A DNA stretch of 49,619 bases from the NCBI GenBank assembly GCA_017468385.1, contig JAFUIQ010000008.1:1-49619 (forward strand), in the 5' to 3' direction. This document shows positions 8,684 through 16,056 of this stretch, piece after piece (positions within the stretch are counted from its first letter, which is position 1; every line of letters starts with the position of its first letter). The DNA is from Clostridia bacterium. GTDB taxonomy: Bacteria; Bacillota; Clostridia; Oscillospirales; CAG-272. The notes beneath the pieces are model-generated. The model was not told the DNA's origin and made no database searches. It saw nothing but the letters and a program-made list of their open reading frames with translations. The translations under genes and the position numbers were made by a program.

Positions 8684-9371
8684 TCCCATTCAAAAAATCA
8701 ATGGCGCGCTCGGGGGCGTCCTTGGCGTTGCCCCAGGGCTCCTCATCGTAGCGATAGTCGAATTTCTTCACGAACCAGTTGACGTCCGCGCCCAGCTCGT
8801 CCATGAACTTGCCCTCGAGCTCGGACACGGATTTATAAAACTCCGCAAACGTCTTCCGTCCCATACGGGCCTTGGCCGCCGCCACAAATCCGCCGAAATG
8901 AGCAAGGCAGAAGAAGGGCTGGGCCGCGGTCTTGCCCCGGAATTCCTCATCCTGCTCCCACAGAAGAGCCGCCGTTTCCTGCATACGGACGAAATTGTAC
9001 TCGATCCGATCGCACACATAGCAGGATTTTTGCAGGGTGGTGAATTTCTTCGCCGCATTTTCTCCGGCCTTGCCGATGAACATGGCGCCCCGTCCCAGAT
9101 TCTGATTCTGCTCCGCCAGGTGGCTTTCCAGCACCAGGGCAAGGGGCAATCTCTTGGGGCGGCGGATCATCATAGCGAAATGATCCCGGCAGAAGCCCAG
9201 CTCGTTGGTCTTCACCCGCACGTCGGGCTCCATCATGGACGCGCCCAGGATCAGATCCAACTCGTCCTGCTCCAGCTTATTGTACAGCCGGCAGAAGGGA
9301 CATCCTGCCGCGGGATCCTCCATGGATTTTTCAAAAGCCTCGTTGACCGGTATGGTATAAATCTGTTCCAT
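8649..9371 (-). CDS. DUF6062 family protein
   Basis: A 240-residue cytoplasmic protein matching what I recall of DUF6062: the start MEQIYTIPVNEAFE, CPFC at residues 24-27, then MMEPDVR..TNELGFC and a second Cys pair in SCYVC. The spaced Cys and His residues suggest a metal site, but its function is unknown. The start at 9371 has GGAGG just upstream; a longer frame to 9599 overlaps the divergent gene and is rejected. The last residues (VSEDKPQP) are encoded by the adjacent 217-bp repeat, so the native C-terminus has been replaced or lengthened by repeat DNA. Its promoter overlaps that of the divergent radical SAM gene. Confidence 0.85.
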   Translation of the reverse strand: MEQIYTIPVNEAFEKSMEDPAAGCPFCRLYNKLEQDELDLILGASMMEPDVRVKTNELGFCRDHFAMMIRRPKRLPLALVLESHLAEQNQNLGRGAMFIGKAGENAAKKFTTLQKSCYVCDRIEYNFVRMQETAALLWEQDEEFRGKTAAQPFFCLAHFGGFVAAAKARMGRKTFAEFYKSVSELEGKFMDELGADVNWFVKKFDYRYDEEPWGNAKDAPERAIDFLNGKIHVSEDKPQP

Positions 9372-9400
9372 TTGACGTCCTCCGTGTGATATGGTATACT
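9372..9400 (+). promoter_or_regulatory. Sigma-A promoter for the YhcC-type gene
   Basis: TTGACG at 9372-9377 and TATACT at 9395-9400 are separated by 17 bp. The -35 box directly abuts the start codon of the divergent DUF6062 gene. Confidence 0.8.
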
Positions 9401-9407
9401 TATGTAT

Positions 9408-9437
9408 ATTATAACAGCAAAAATTCGCCAATGCAAG
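9408..9437 (-). promoter_or_regulatory. Sigma-A promoter for the DUF6062 gene
   Basis: On the - strand TTGCAT (9437-9432) and TATAAT (9413-9408) are 18 bp apart. The two divergent promoters are interleaved, so polymerase binding at one may hinder the other. Confidence 0.7.
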
Positions 9438-9448
9438 AGGGACGGGAC

Positions 9449-10402
9449 ATGACGCAGCGGGACAAAAACCCTTTTTCTTTCTCGGACACCAACAAGCGGT
9501 ATCACACGGCGGCCTATCACCTGAAACGCACTTTTGGGGGAAAGATCGCCCGGATTCCCCTGGACGGGGGATTTTCCTGCCCCAACAAGGACGGCACATG
9601 CGGCGTGGGCGGGTGCATTTTCTGCGCCGGAGGATCGGCGTCCCTCACCGCCCGGGGCGAGATCGAGGAGCAATACCGGCGAGGCCGGGCCGCGGCGGAC
9701 GCCAAATGGCAGGCGAGGGGGTACATCCCCTATCTGCAGGCGAACACCAGCACCTACGGTGATCCCGCCGATCTGCGAAATCTGTACCGGCGATGCACCC
9801 GTCTGCCAGGTGCTGTGGCGCTGGCCATCGGCACCCGGGCGGATTGTTTATCGGACGGAGTGCTGGAGGTGCTGGCGGAGATAGCGGAGGAGATCCCCTT
9901 GCTGATCGAATTGGGGATGCAGACCATGCACGACGACACGCTGGCCGCCATCCGCCGGGGATACGATCACGAAGCGTTTCTTTCCGGCTACGCCCGGCTG
10001 GATACCTTGCGGAGATCGTCGGGCGTGCGCATCGGACTGCACATCCTGAACGGACTGCCCGGGGAGGATGAGGAAAGGATGCTGGCCACGGCAAAGGAGG
10101 CGGCGCGGCTTTTGCCCGACGAGGTGAAGATCCACACGCTGTGCGTGCTCCGCGGCACGGAGATGGAGGAGATCCACCGCCGGGGTGAATACGGTCCCAT
10201 GGAGATGGGTGATGCGGTGGCGCTGACGGCGCGCCAGCTCACCTACCTGCCGCCCGAAACCGTGATCGGCCGCATCGGGGCGGACGCGCCGCGGGATCAG
10301 CTGATCGCGCCGACGTGGGTGCGGAACAAGAGGGCGGTGGAGAACGCCCTGGATCGGTATTTGTACGAAAACGATCTGTGGCAGGGGAAGGATTGGGAAT
10401 GA
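9449..10402 (+). CDS. TIGR01212 (YhcC/YtqA) family radical SAM protein
   Basis: A 317-residue radical SAM enzyme of the YhcC/YtqA type. The cluster region reads CPNKDGTCGVGGCIFC with cysteines at residues 44, 51, 56 and 59, an arrangement typical of this family rather than a plain CX3CX2C. Downstream are the QANTSTYGD and ELGMQTMHDDTL segments of the radical SAM barrel and HILNGLPGE. The reaction of the family is not established to my knowledge. I choose ATG 9449, which has AGAGGG upstream; an ATG at 9431 has none. A strong promoter and a terminator make it a single-gene transcript. Confidence 0.9.
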   Translation: MTQRDKNPFSFSDTNKRYHTAAYHLKRTFGGKIARIPLDGGFSCPNKDGTCGVGGCIFCAGGSASLTARGEIEEQYRRGRAAADAKWQARGYIPYLQANTSTYGDPADLRNLYRRCTRLPGAVALAIGTRADCLSDGVLEVLAEIAEEIPLLIELGMQTMHDDTLAAIRRGYDHEAFLSGYARLDTLRRSSGVRIGLHILNGLPGEDEERMLATAKEAARLLPDEVKIHTLCVLRGTEMEEIHRRGEYGPMEMGDAVALTARQLTYLPPETVIGRIGADAPRDQLIAPTWVRNKRAVENALDRYLYENDLWQGKDWE

Positions 10403-10407
10403 GATAG

Positions 10408-10445
10408 GGGGCTGTTACAAGTAGATGCAACAGCCCCGAATTTTT
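10408..10445 (+). terminator. Intrinsic terminator after the YhcC-type gene
   Basis: GGGGCTGTT at 10408-10416 pairs with AACAGCCCC at 10429-10437, followed by GAATTTTT. The same stem and tail recur after the third lipoprotein gene at 46.67 kb. Confidence 0.85.
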
Positions 10446-10477
10446 GCCAAAGAAAACAGATAAAATTTCGCATTTAA

Positions 10478-10527
10478 CAAAACGCAAACATTTCCGAAAA
10501 ACCTTCCAAACATCCGCCGGGTATAAT
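10478..10527 (+). promoter_or_regulatory. Promoter region of the 11-mer repeat protein with putative regulator site
   Basis: TATAAT at 10522-10527 has no recognisable -35 box. Instead CAAAACGCAAACA (10478-10490) and TTTCCGAAAAAC (10491-10502) end 20 bp upstream of the -10. Both words recur exactly upstream of the response-regulator gene, again ending about 20 bp before the -10, so they are probably the site of a shared activator. Confidence 0.55.
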
Positions 10528-10559
10528 GCAATCACAAATACAGAACAGGAGAAAACAGC

Positions 10560-10808
10560 ATGTCTACATTCGCAGAAACCAATGATAAGATCGCCGAGAA
10601 GATAGTGGAGGGCTACAAGAAAATCGAAACCGGCGTGGTCAGCGGCTACAAAAAGATCGAGGACGGCGTTGTGAGCGGCTATAAGAAAATGGAAAATGGC
10701 GTAGTGGAAGGCTTTGGCAAGATGAACGACAAAATCATCGAGAAGGTCTTCTCCAAAGACGGTGAGACCGCAGAGGACACCAAAAAGCGGCTGTCCGGCG
10801 ATAAATAA
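10560..10808 (+). CDS. Small protein built of 11-residue amphipathic repeats
   Basis: An 82-residue protein whose centre is four consecutive 11-residue units of the form GYKKIExGVVS (residues 19-62, the last degenerate: GFGKMNDKIIE). Alternating Lys pairs, acidic residues and Val/Ile/Met would place one face hydrophobic in an 11/3 helix, as in synuclein- or apolipoprotein-like membrane-binding helices. There is no signal peptide and no transmembrane segment, so it is cytoplasmic, perhaps peripheral to the membrane. AGGAG precedes the ATG by 8 nt. It stands just before two genes and a two-component system with which it seems to share a control site. The function is unknown; the lipid-binding idea is inference. 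Confidence 0.85.
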   Translation: MSTFAETNDKIAEKIVEGYKKIETGVVSGYKKIEDGVVSGYKKMENGVVEGFGKMNDKIIEKVFSKDGETAEDTKKRLSGDK

Positions 10809-10865
10809 ACGGCAAAGAGAAACATTCCCCCCGGTACAATAATTCATCAGAACGAGGTAAATCAT

Positions 10866-11231
10866 ATGAATCGCAACGATCAGGAATTTCTTATTCAGAA
10901 GATCCGCACCCAGTACACCGAAAAACAGCACACCGCTCTGGACGAGTTGAAGGAGCTGGATGCCAAAGTGAAGCGTCCCGCCCAGGTATTCGCCTGCCTC
11001 TTCGGCAGCATCAGCGCCATCATCATGGGATCCGGCATGAGTTTGGTTATGACGGACATCGGATCCATGCTCGGCATGGAAGAAACCATGATCCCCGGCA
11101 TCCTCATCGGCGTGGTGGGCATGCTGATGGCCATCGTCAACTATCCCATCTACAAGGGGATCCTCACCGCCCGCCGCAAAAAGTATGCGGACAAAATCAT
11201 CGCGCTCAGCGACAAGATCATGAAGGACTGA
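10866..11231 (+). CDS. Small two-helix membrane protein, paralogue of 14034-14441
   Basis: A 121-residue protein with a charged N-terminus and an IRTQYTEKQ segment, then two hydrophobic segments (about residues 42-62 and 75-97) joined by a short loop, and a basic C-terminus. The core GSGMSLVMTDIGSMLG is nearly repeated in the protein at 14034-14441 (GSGMSLAMTDLGGILG), so the two are paralogues flanking the kinase operon. I recall similar clostridial proteins being labelled dihydropteridine reductase in databases; nothing here supports that activity. A -10-like TACAAT lies at 10835-10840. It may act with the two-component system, but this is inference from position. Confidence 0.8.
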   Translation: MNRNDQEFLIQKIRTQYTEKQHTALDELKELDAKVKRPAQVFACLFGSISAIIMGSGMSLVMTDIGSMLGMEETMIPGILIGVVGMLMAIVNYPIYKGILTARRKKYADKIIALSDKIMKD

Positions 11232-11335
11232 GGGCGGTGCGCATCGTCGCGATGCCGTGAACATACACCATTCCGCGAAGCGAGGGGCCGTCGGCGTCTC
11301 GCTTTTGCTGTGGGTAGGTGTCCATCCCGCGTGAA

Positions 11336-11388
11336 TTTCCGAAAAACTGCAAAACGCAAACAAAATCTTAACAATTGCGTGGTATACT
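11336..11388 (+). promoter_or_regulatory. Promoter of the two-component operon with shared putative operator
   Basis: TATACT lies at 11383-11388 without a good -35. TTTCCGAAAAAC (11336-11347) and CAAAACGCAAACA (11350-11362) are the same two words found at 10478-10502, in swapped order and at the same distance from the -10. Binding by the encoded regulator, with autoactivation, is the simplest explanation. Confidence 0.55.
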
Positions 11389-11419
11389 GTAGCAAAACAG
11401 ACGCAGGCGGAGGTATGCC

Positions 11420-12091
11420 ATGTTTAAGATTTTGGTAGTGGAGGATGACCGGGAATTGAACAAGACGGTCTGCTCCTTTTTGAATCAGAGCGGATACGAG
11501 GCCACGGGGTGTCCGGATGCCGCCCAGGCCTACGATGCCCTGTACGGGACAATGTTCGATCTGATCGTATCGGACATCATGATGCCCGGGGAGGACGGCT
11601 TTTCCTTTGCACAGAACGTGCGGGAATTGAATCAGGATATTCCGATCCTGTTCATGACCGCCCGGGATGACATGGCCTCCAAGCAGCGGGGATTCCGCAT
11701 CGGCGTGGACGATTACATGGTGAAGCCCATCGATCTGGATGAGTTGTTTCTGCGAATCGGTGCCCTGCTCCGCCGGGCCAAGATTGCATCCTCCCGGAAA
11801 TTGGAGATCGGCCGCTTCGTCATGGACGCGGATGAGCACACCGCCTATCTGGGACAGGAGGAGATCTCCCTGACCAACCGGGAATTCAGCATCCTGTACA
11901 AGCTCCTCAGCTATCCCAAGAAGACCTTCACCCGGACCCAGCTGATGGATGAGTTCTGGGATGCGGACACCGAAACCGCGCCCCGGGCGGTGGATGTATA
12001 CATGACCAAGCTGCGCGCCAAGCTCTCGGAGTGCGAGGATTTTAAGATCAGGACCGTACACGGTCTGGGATACAAGGCGGTAGTGAAATGA
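11420..12091 (+). CDS. OmpR/PhoB-family response regulator
   Basis: A 223-residue DNA-binding response regulator. The receiver domain spans about residues 1-118 with acidic pocket EDD (8-10), phospho-acceptor Asp52 in SDIMMP, Thr80 and Lys102 in the MVKP motif. A winged-helix domain occupies about 128-223, ending RTVHGLGYKAVVK as in the OmpR family. GGCGGAGG lies upstream of the ATG. Its stop overlaps the kinase start by 4 nt, so the two are translated together. It probably controls its own promoter and that of the 11-mer repeat gene, judged from shared promoter words. Confidence 0.95.
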   Translation: MFKILVVEDDRELNKTVCSFLNQSGYEATGCPDAAQAYDALYGTMFDLIVSDIMMPGEDGFSFAQNVRELNQDIPILFMTARDDMASKQRGFRIGVDDYMVKPIDLDELFLRIGALLRRAKIASSRKLEIGRFVMDADEHTAYLGQEEISLTNREFSILYKLLSYPKKTFTRTQLMDEFWDADTETAPRAVDVYMTKLRAKLSECEDFKIRTVHGLGYKAVVK

Positions 12092-13143
12092 AACGCGTTC
12101 TGCGGTGGCTCAATCATTATTTTGTGTTTTTTCTGCTGGTGGCGTTTGTGATCACCTGCTGCACCATGCTGTTTGTGTCCGTGCTGGCGTGGGATCTGGG
12201 GATCACTTTGGTGGATGAAAACATCCGCGCCGCGGCCAAAATCACTTTCTGGAATGTGGCGCTGCTGAGTCTGATCTTCACGGTGATCGATTCCATCCGA
12301 CGGAAGATCACGGTGGAGCGGCCGGTGAAGCACATCACTGACGCGGCGGAGCGGATCGTCCGGGGGGATTTTTCCGTGCGCATACAGCCCCAGGGCCGGT
12401 TCGGCACGGATGACACCTTCCAGCGCGTCATCGACTGCTTCAACAAAATGGCGGAGGAATTGGGCGGAGTGGAGACTCTGCGCACCGATTTCATCGCCAA
12501 CGTATCCCACGAAATGAAAACGCCGCTGGCCGTGATGCAGAATTACGGCACCCTTCTGCAGGCCCCCGGTCTGAGCGAGGAAAAGCGGCTGGAATACGCC
12601 AAGGGCGTCACCGACGGCTCCCGCCGCATGGCGGACATGATGACCAACATCCTGAAGCTGAATCGGCTGGAGAATCAGCAGATCTATCCGCAGATCAGCG
12701 AGTTTGATCTGGGGGAGCAGTTGTGCGAGTGTCTTCTGCAGTACGAGAATGTATGGGAGAAGGCGGGCATTGAGGTGGAAACCCACATCGCGGAGAACAT
12801 CCGGGTGCGGGCGGATGCGGAGCTGCTCAGCCATGTGTGGAGCAATCTGTTCTCCAATGCGTTCAATTTCACTCCCGCCGGCGGCACGGTGACCGTTTCG
12901 CTGACGGCCACGGATCACCACGCCATCGTGCAGGTGAGCGACACCGGATGCGGCATGACGCCGGAGGTGGGGGCCCATATTTTCGAAAAATTCTATCAGG
13001 GGGACACCTCCCATTCCACCCGGGGCAACGGGCTGGGGCTGGCACTGGTGAAGCGGGTGGTGGACATCCTGCAGGGGGAGATCGGTGTGGAAAGCACGGT
13101 GGGAAAAGGCTCTTCCTTCACCGTGAAGATCGGTCGGTGCTGA
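12088..13143 (+). CDS. Sensor histidine kinase
   Basis: A 351-residue membrane kinase, partner of the preceding regulator. Two transmembrane segments (about 11-35 and 53-70) enclose only a very short outer loop, so the sensor probably detects a membrane-internal or protein-borne signal rather than a large ligand. A HAMP domain follows (about 70-125), then the HisKA helix with phospho-acceptor His141 in NVSHEMKTPLAVM, and the ATPase domain with N box (SNLFSNAFNF), DTGCGM and GNGLGLAL. The membrane protein gene starts one base after its stop, indicating one operon. Confidence 0.95.
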   Translation: MKRVLRWLNHYFVFFLLVAFVITCCTMLFVSVLAWDLGITLVDENIRAAAKITFWNVALLSLIFTVIDSIRRKITVERPVKHITDAAERIVRGDFSVRIQPQGRFGTDDTFQRVIDCFNKMAEELGGVETLRTDFIANVSHEMKTPLAVMQNYGTLLQAPGLSEEKRLEYAKGVTDGSRRMADMMTNILKLNRLENQQIYPQISEFDLGEQLCECLLQYENVWEKAGIEVETHIAENIRVRADAELLSHVWSNLFSNAFNFTPAGGTVTVSLTATDHHAIVQVSDTGCGMTPEVGAHIFEKFYQGDTSHSTRGNGLGLALVKRVVDILQGEIGVESTVGKGSSFTVKIGRC

Positions 13144-13144
13144 C

Positions 13145-14050
13145 ATGAACTGGAAAAAGATCGGCCGGGCCATTCTCTATCCGCCCCTGGCGATTATGAT
13201 CCTCCTGCTCCCCACAGCCGCGGTGTTTCTGGTGTATGCCATGGTGTTTCTGGGAACGGATTCCCTGACGGCCATTCTGTCCTATATACTGGCCGCTTAC
13301 ACCCTGACCGTCTGGTGCCTCCGGATCCCGCAGCTGATCCGGATGGGGATGACCTTCCGTGAGGAGAATCCGTACGCCCGGCGATGGCGGGAGGACATAC
13401 GGCTCCGGATGAATACCTCCCTGTACGGATCCCTTCTGTGGAACACCGCCTATGCCCTGCTCCAGCTGGGCATGGGATTCCGGCACCACTCCTTCTGGTT
13501 TTATTCCCTGGCGGGGTATTACCTTTCCCTGTCCGTGATGCGGTTCTTTCTGGTGCGCTATACGCGGCGGTACAACCCCGGTGAGCAGCTGCGGGAGGAA
13601 TTGCGCCGGTACCGCGCCTGCGGCGCGATCCTTCTGGTGATGAATCTGGCCCTTGCGCTGATGATCTTCTTTATGGTGTACTGGAACCGCACGTTCCATC
13701 ACCACGAAATCACCACCATTGCTCTGGCGGCCTACACCTTTACCGCCCTGACCCGGGCGATCATCCACATCCGGAAATGCCGCTTTATCGGCAGTCCGGT
13801 GTATTCCGCCTCCACCGCCATCCGTCTGGCGGCGGCGTGCGTATCCATGCTGACGCTGGAATCCACCATGCTGACCACCTTCGGGGACGGCAGTATGGAT
13901 CTGGCCGTCCGGCGGATTCTGCTGGGCGTATCCGGCGGCGTGGTATCCGTTACGATTATTGCCATGGCCTTGTACATGATCGTGCAGGGCACAAAAAAGA
14001 TGCGGCTGCTTCCGGCAGCGAAGGAGGACTCCCATGGAGCGAAACGATAA
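13145..14050 (+). CDS. Polytopic membrane protein in the two-component operon, unknown function
   Basis: A 301-residue integral membrane protein with about seven or eight hydrophobic segments and basic loops such as RRYNPGEQLREELRRYR. I recognise no transporter or enzyme motif. Its start lies one base after the kinase stop and its end overlaps the next gene by 17 nt. Given the very short outer loop of the kinase, this protein could be the real sensor or an effector that acts with it; that is inferred from gene order only. Confidence 0.8.
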   Translation: MNWKKIGRAILYPPLAIMILLLPTAAVFLVYAMVFLGTDSLTAILSYILAAYTLTVWCLRIPQLIRMGMTFREENPYARRWREDIRLRMNTSLYGSLLWNTAYALLQLGMGFRHHSFWFYSLAGYYLSLSVMRFFLVRYTRRYNPGEQLREELRRYRACGAILLVMNLALALMIFFMVYWNRTFHHHEITTIALAAYTFTALTRAIIHIRKCRFIGSPVYSASTAIRLAAACVSMLTLESTMLTTFGDGSMDLAVRRILLGVSGGVVSVTIIAMALYMIVQGTKKMRLLPAAKEDSHGAKR

Positions 14051-14441
14051 AGAAACATTCACATACACCTACTCCGCCAAGGAGCAGAAGGAAATACAGG
14101 CCATCCGCCAAAAATACGCCGCACCGGCGCAGGCGCAGGATAAGCTGGGACAGCTTCGCCGGCTGGATGCGGCAGTGACCCGGAAGGCACAGACGGTGTC
14201 TCTGGCCTTCGGTGTGATCGGGGCGTTGGTTCTGGGCTCGGGCATGAGCCTGGCCATGACCGATCTGGGCGGCATCCTTGGTCTGGACAGCGTCATGGCC
14301 ATGGCTGTGGGAATTCTGCTCGGCGGGATTGGCATGGTGCTGGTGGGCGCGGCCTATCCGGTATACAACCGGATTCTGAAAAAGGAACGGGCGAAGATTG
14401 CCCCCGAAATCCTTCGCCTGAGCGATGAACTGATGAAATAA
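14034..14441 (+). CDS. Small two-helix membrane protein, paralogue of 10866-11231
   Basis: A 135-residue protein with a polar N-terminal 40 residues (SAKEQKEIQAIRQKY), two hydrophobic segments near residues 57-78 and 88-108, and a basic tail ending LRLSDELMK. It resembles the 10866-11231 product along most of its length, including the GSGMSLAMTDLGG core and the YPVYNRIL motif after helix 2 (YPIYKGIL there). It overlaps the preceding gene and closes the operon, with a strong terminator 20 nt later. Function unknown. Confidence 0.8.
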   Translation: MERNDKETFTYTYSAKEQKEIQAIRQKYAAPAQAQDKLGQLRRLDAAVTRKAQTVSLAFGVIGALVLGSGMSLAMTDLGGILGLDSVMAMAVGILLGGIGMVLVGAAYPVYNRILKKERAKIAPEILRLSDELMK

Positions 14442-14462
14442 GGCCCTTCGATGGGACAGAAA

Positions 14463-14504
14463 ACCTCCCCGGCAGAGAAAACTCTGTCGGGGAGGTTGGT
14501 TTTT
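14463..14504 (+). terminator. Strong terminator after the two-component operon, bidirectional
   Basis: A 15-bp stem with one G-T pair, 14463-14477 with 14482-14496, loop AAAA, then TGGTTTTT. The - strand copy ends AGGTTTTC and can serve the convergent TIGR04076 gene. Confidence 0.9.
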
Positions 14505-14522
14505 GTATGAATAGTAAGTGTG

Positions 14523-14855
14523 TCAATCTGCGGGTCTTGGATGATTGGGCAACGCTTTTCCGTTTTCGTCCCGATTTATGGGAGTGGCTTTCAGATGGAA
14601 ATGGATACTCTTACAAGGGCACACCAAATTCATTTCATATTTTTCTTTGGAGCCTCTGTATGTAAAATCGCCGCCGCACCGGATCACTTCACACCATGTA
14701 TATACCTGTGCCATCACTCTGGGGCACATCCCTGCAGGACATTCATAGGAAAAGGTAAAGGTGTCTCCCTTTTCCAAACCAAGTCTGCAGTTGCCGGCCT
14801 TTCCTTCCATGGCAGTCAACTCAAACGCCCAGTCTTCTACCACCCATTTTTTCAT
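14523..14855 (-). CDS. TIGR04076 family protein
   Basis: A 110-residue protein that fits TIGR04076 as I know it: MKKWVVEDWAFELT at the start, CRLGLEKGDTFTF, then CPAGMCP and YTWCEVIRCGGDFTYRGS. Several conserved cysteines suggest a metal- or redox-dependent role, but none is established. AGGAG lies 9 nt before the ATG. It forms a - strand pair with the Cys-rich gene upstream and belongs to the accessory patch between the two-component operon and uvrA. Confidence 0.85.
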   Translation of the reverse strand: MKKWVVEDWAFELTAMEGKAGNCRLGLEKGDTFTFSYECPAGMCPRVMAQVYTWCEVIRCGGDFTYRGSKEKYEMNLVCPCKSIHFHLKATPINRDENGKALPNHPRPAD

Positions 14856-14882
14856 GGACTTTTTCTCCTTTTTGTCATTATC

Positions 14883-15395
14883 TCAAGCAGTTTCACAGTC
14901 CAACCAATCCTCGTCGACCCATCCGCATTTTTCACAGGACAAGGAAACAGTAATCCAGTCAAATGCATTTACCCAGTCATCCAGTGTAAATGCATCCCCA
15001 TCCGACAGGTTTTCTGCAAAATCCACTATGCCCGGAGAGGATATGTATACCGTTATACGGAAAGCATTTTCCCCGCATTCCGGACAGAAAAACTGCCGAG
15101 AAGGCATTTCCCGGTCGAGCCCATCCTGCCCGCACATAACAGCGTCCCATCCGTGTTTTCCACCGTCGAACAGCACGACTTTTTCCTTACACTTTGTGCA
15201 TACGATCGTTACTATTTGCCTGTCGTTGCTTTCCCAAATTTCAAAGCACTCGTTTCCGCAAGGACATTTGATTTTTCCCGTTGCCTCAAAACCGCTGTTT
15301 TTATCCCCAACAGGGACCAAAATGGATTTCATATGCGTGGGAATAGGAAGATATTCATTTTCGTCTTTCTTTTTAAACAGGCTGAACAATCTCAT
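14883..15395 (-). CDS. Cys-rich, zinc-ribbon-like hypothetical protein
   Basis: A 170-residue protein with four cysteine knuckles: CPCGNEC (44-50), CTKC (66-69), CPEC (104-107) and CEKC (154-157). The pairs would suit two zinc ribbons. There is no signal peptide or membrane segment. The C-terminal half is acidic (DGDAFTLDDWVNAFDW). GAGGAG lies 6 nt before the ATG and comes from the end of the RAYT remnant, so its ribosome site is made of transposase DNA. I do not recognise the family. The lower GC content sets it apart from the core genes. Confidence 0.75.
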   Translation of the reverse strand: MRLFSLFKKKDENEYLPIPTHMKSILVPVGDKNSGFEATGKIKCPCGNECFEIWESNDRQIVTIVCTKCKEKVVLFDGGKHGWDAVMCGQDGLDREMPSRQFFCPECGENAFRITVYISSPGIVDFAENLSDGDAFTLDDWVNAFDWITVSLSCEKCGWVDEDWLDCETA

Positions 15396-15398
15396 TCT

Positions 15399-15764
15399 TC
15401 ACTCCTCGACATACAATTCGTCATAACACCAACGAGCCGGATTGTCGCGGATGTACCGCAGGTGTTCTTCGTAATCCTCTCGGCTGCGAATGATGTGGTC
15501 AATATATCCTCGTTGAAAAACGTTATTTCCAATTTCTTTATTACAAAACCGTTTGAACGTGGAAACGATATGGGGCAACATCTCATTGGTAGGGGTCGTC
15601 GCGAGTTCGTTTTACGAACTCGAGGCGACCCCTACCGGTTTGATGATATCTGAAAGTAATCTTATCCTATCTTTAACACAAATCGTTACAAAATAAGCAC
15701 CTGCAGAACTGTAATCATATTGCTTGAGCCGCAAGTCTTTCCGTTTCGGTAGATCCATCACCAT
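15399..15764 (-). pseudogene. RAYT transposase remnant interrupted by a REP-like hairpin
   Basis: The N-terminal part (from ATG 15764; KRKDLRLKQYDYSSAGAYFV) and the C-terminal part (15581 to the TGA at 15399; DHIIRSREDYEEHLRYIRDN, then PARWCYDELYVEE) are RAYT sequences in different frames. The catalytic middle is missing and a long palindrome sits in the junction. The first frame stops within the palindrome. The element cannot make an active transposase. Compare the remnant at 7449-7666, which has a different junction and no palindrome. Confidence 0.85.
15588..15636. repeat. REP-like palindrome inside the RAYT remnant
   Basis: Arms 15588-15610 and 15614-15636 pair over 23 positions with one 3-base internal mismatch (11 bp then 9 bp) and a TTT loop. 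The GGTAGGGGTCG tip resembles REP-type palindromes that RAYT enzymes mobilise. Confidence 0.85.
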
Positions 15765-15770
15765 TTTCCC

Positions 15771-16028
15771 TCACATCCCCAATTTATCCCTGAGGAACCG
15801 GCCGGTGTAGGATTTCTCCACCTGCGCTACCTCCTCGGGGGTGCCCTGGGCGATGACGGTACCGCCGGCGTCTCCGCCCTCCGGTCCCATATCGATGATG
15901 TGATCCGCTACCTTGATCACGTCCAGATTATGCTCGATGACGAGGACCGTATTGCCCGCGTCCACCAGCCGCTGGAGGATAGCGATCAGCCGTTCCACAT
16001 CGGCGGAATGGAGTCCCGTGCTGTGCAT
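15771..16028 (-). pseudogene. Duplicate of the uvrA 3' end
   Basis: Positions 15774-16020 align without gaps to uvrA 16456-16702; I counted 13 differences in 247 bases by eye. Read in the uvrA frame it gives 85 codons from ATG 16028, covering the end of the second ABC ATPase (GLHSAD, VIEHN) with mostly synonymous changes. Walker A, signature and the Walker B aspartate are absent, so it cannot work as UvrA. A good AAGGAGGAGG lies just upstream of the ATG, so it may still be translated. It could be the original uvrA 3' end displaced by an incoming segment. Confidence 0.9.
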
Positions 16029-16056
16029 ATCGGGCCTCCTCCTTATCAGAAAATTA

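Noticed and set aside
8634-9389. 251-residue frame on + opposite DUF6062
   Set aside because: Mirror of a well-supported gene, without a ribosome site.
15771-16028. Independent functional ABC protein
   Set aside because: Only the C-terminal 85 residues of UvrA, without Walker A or signature.
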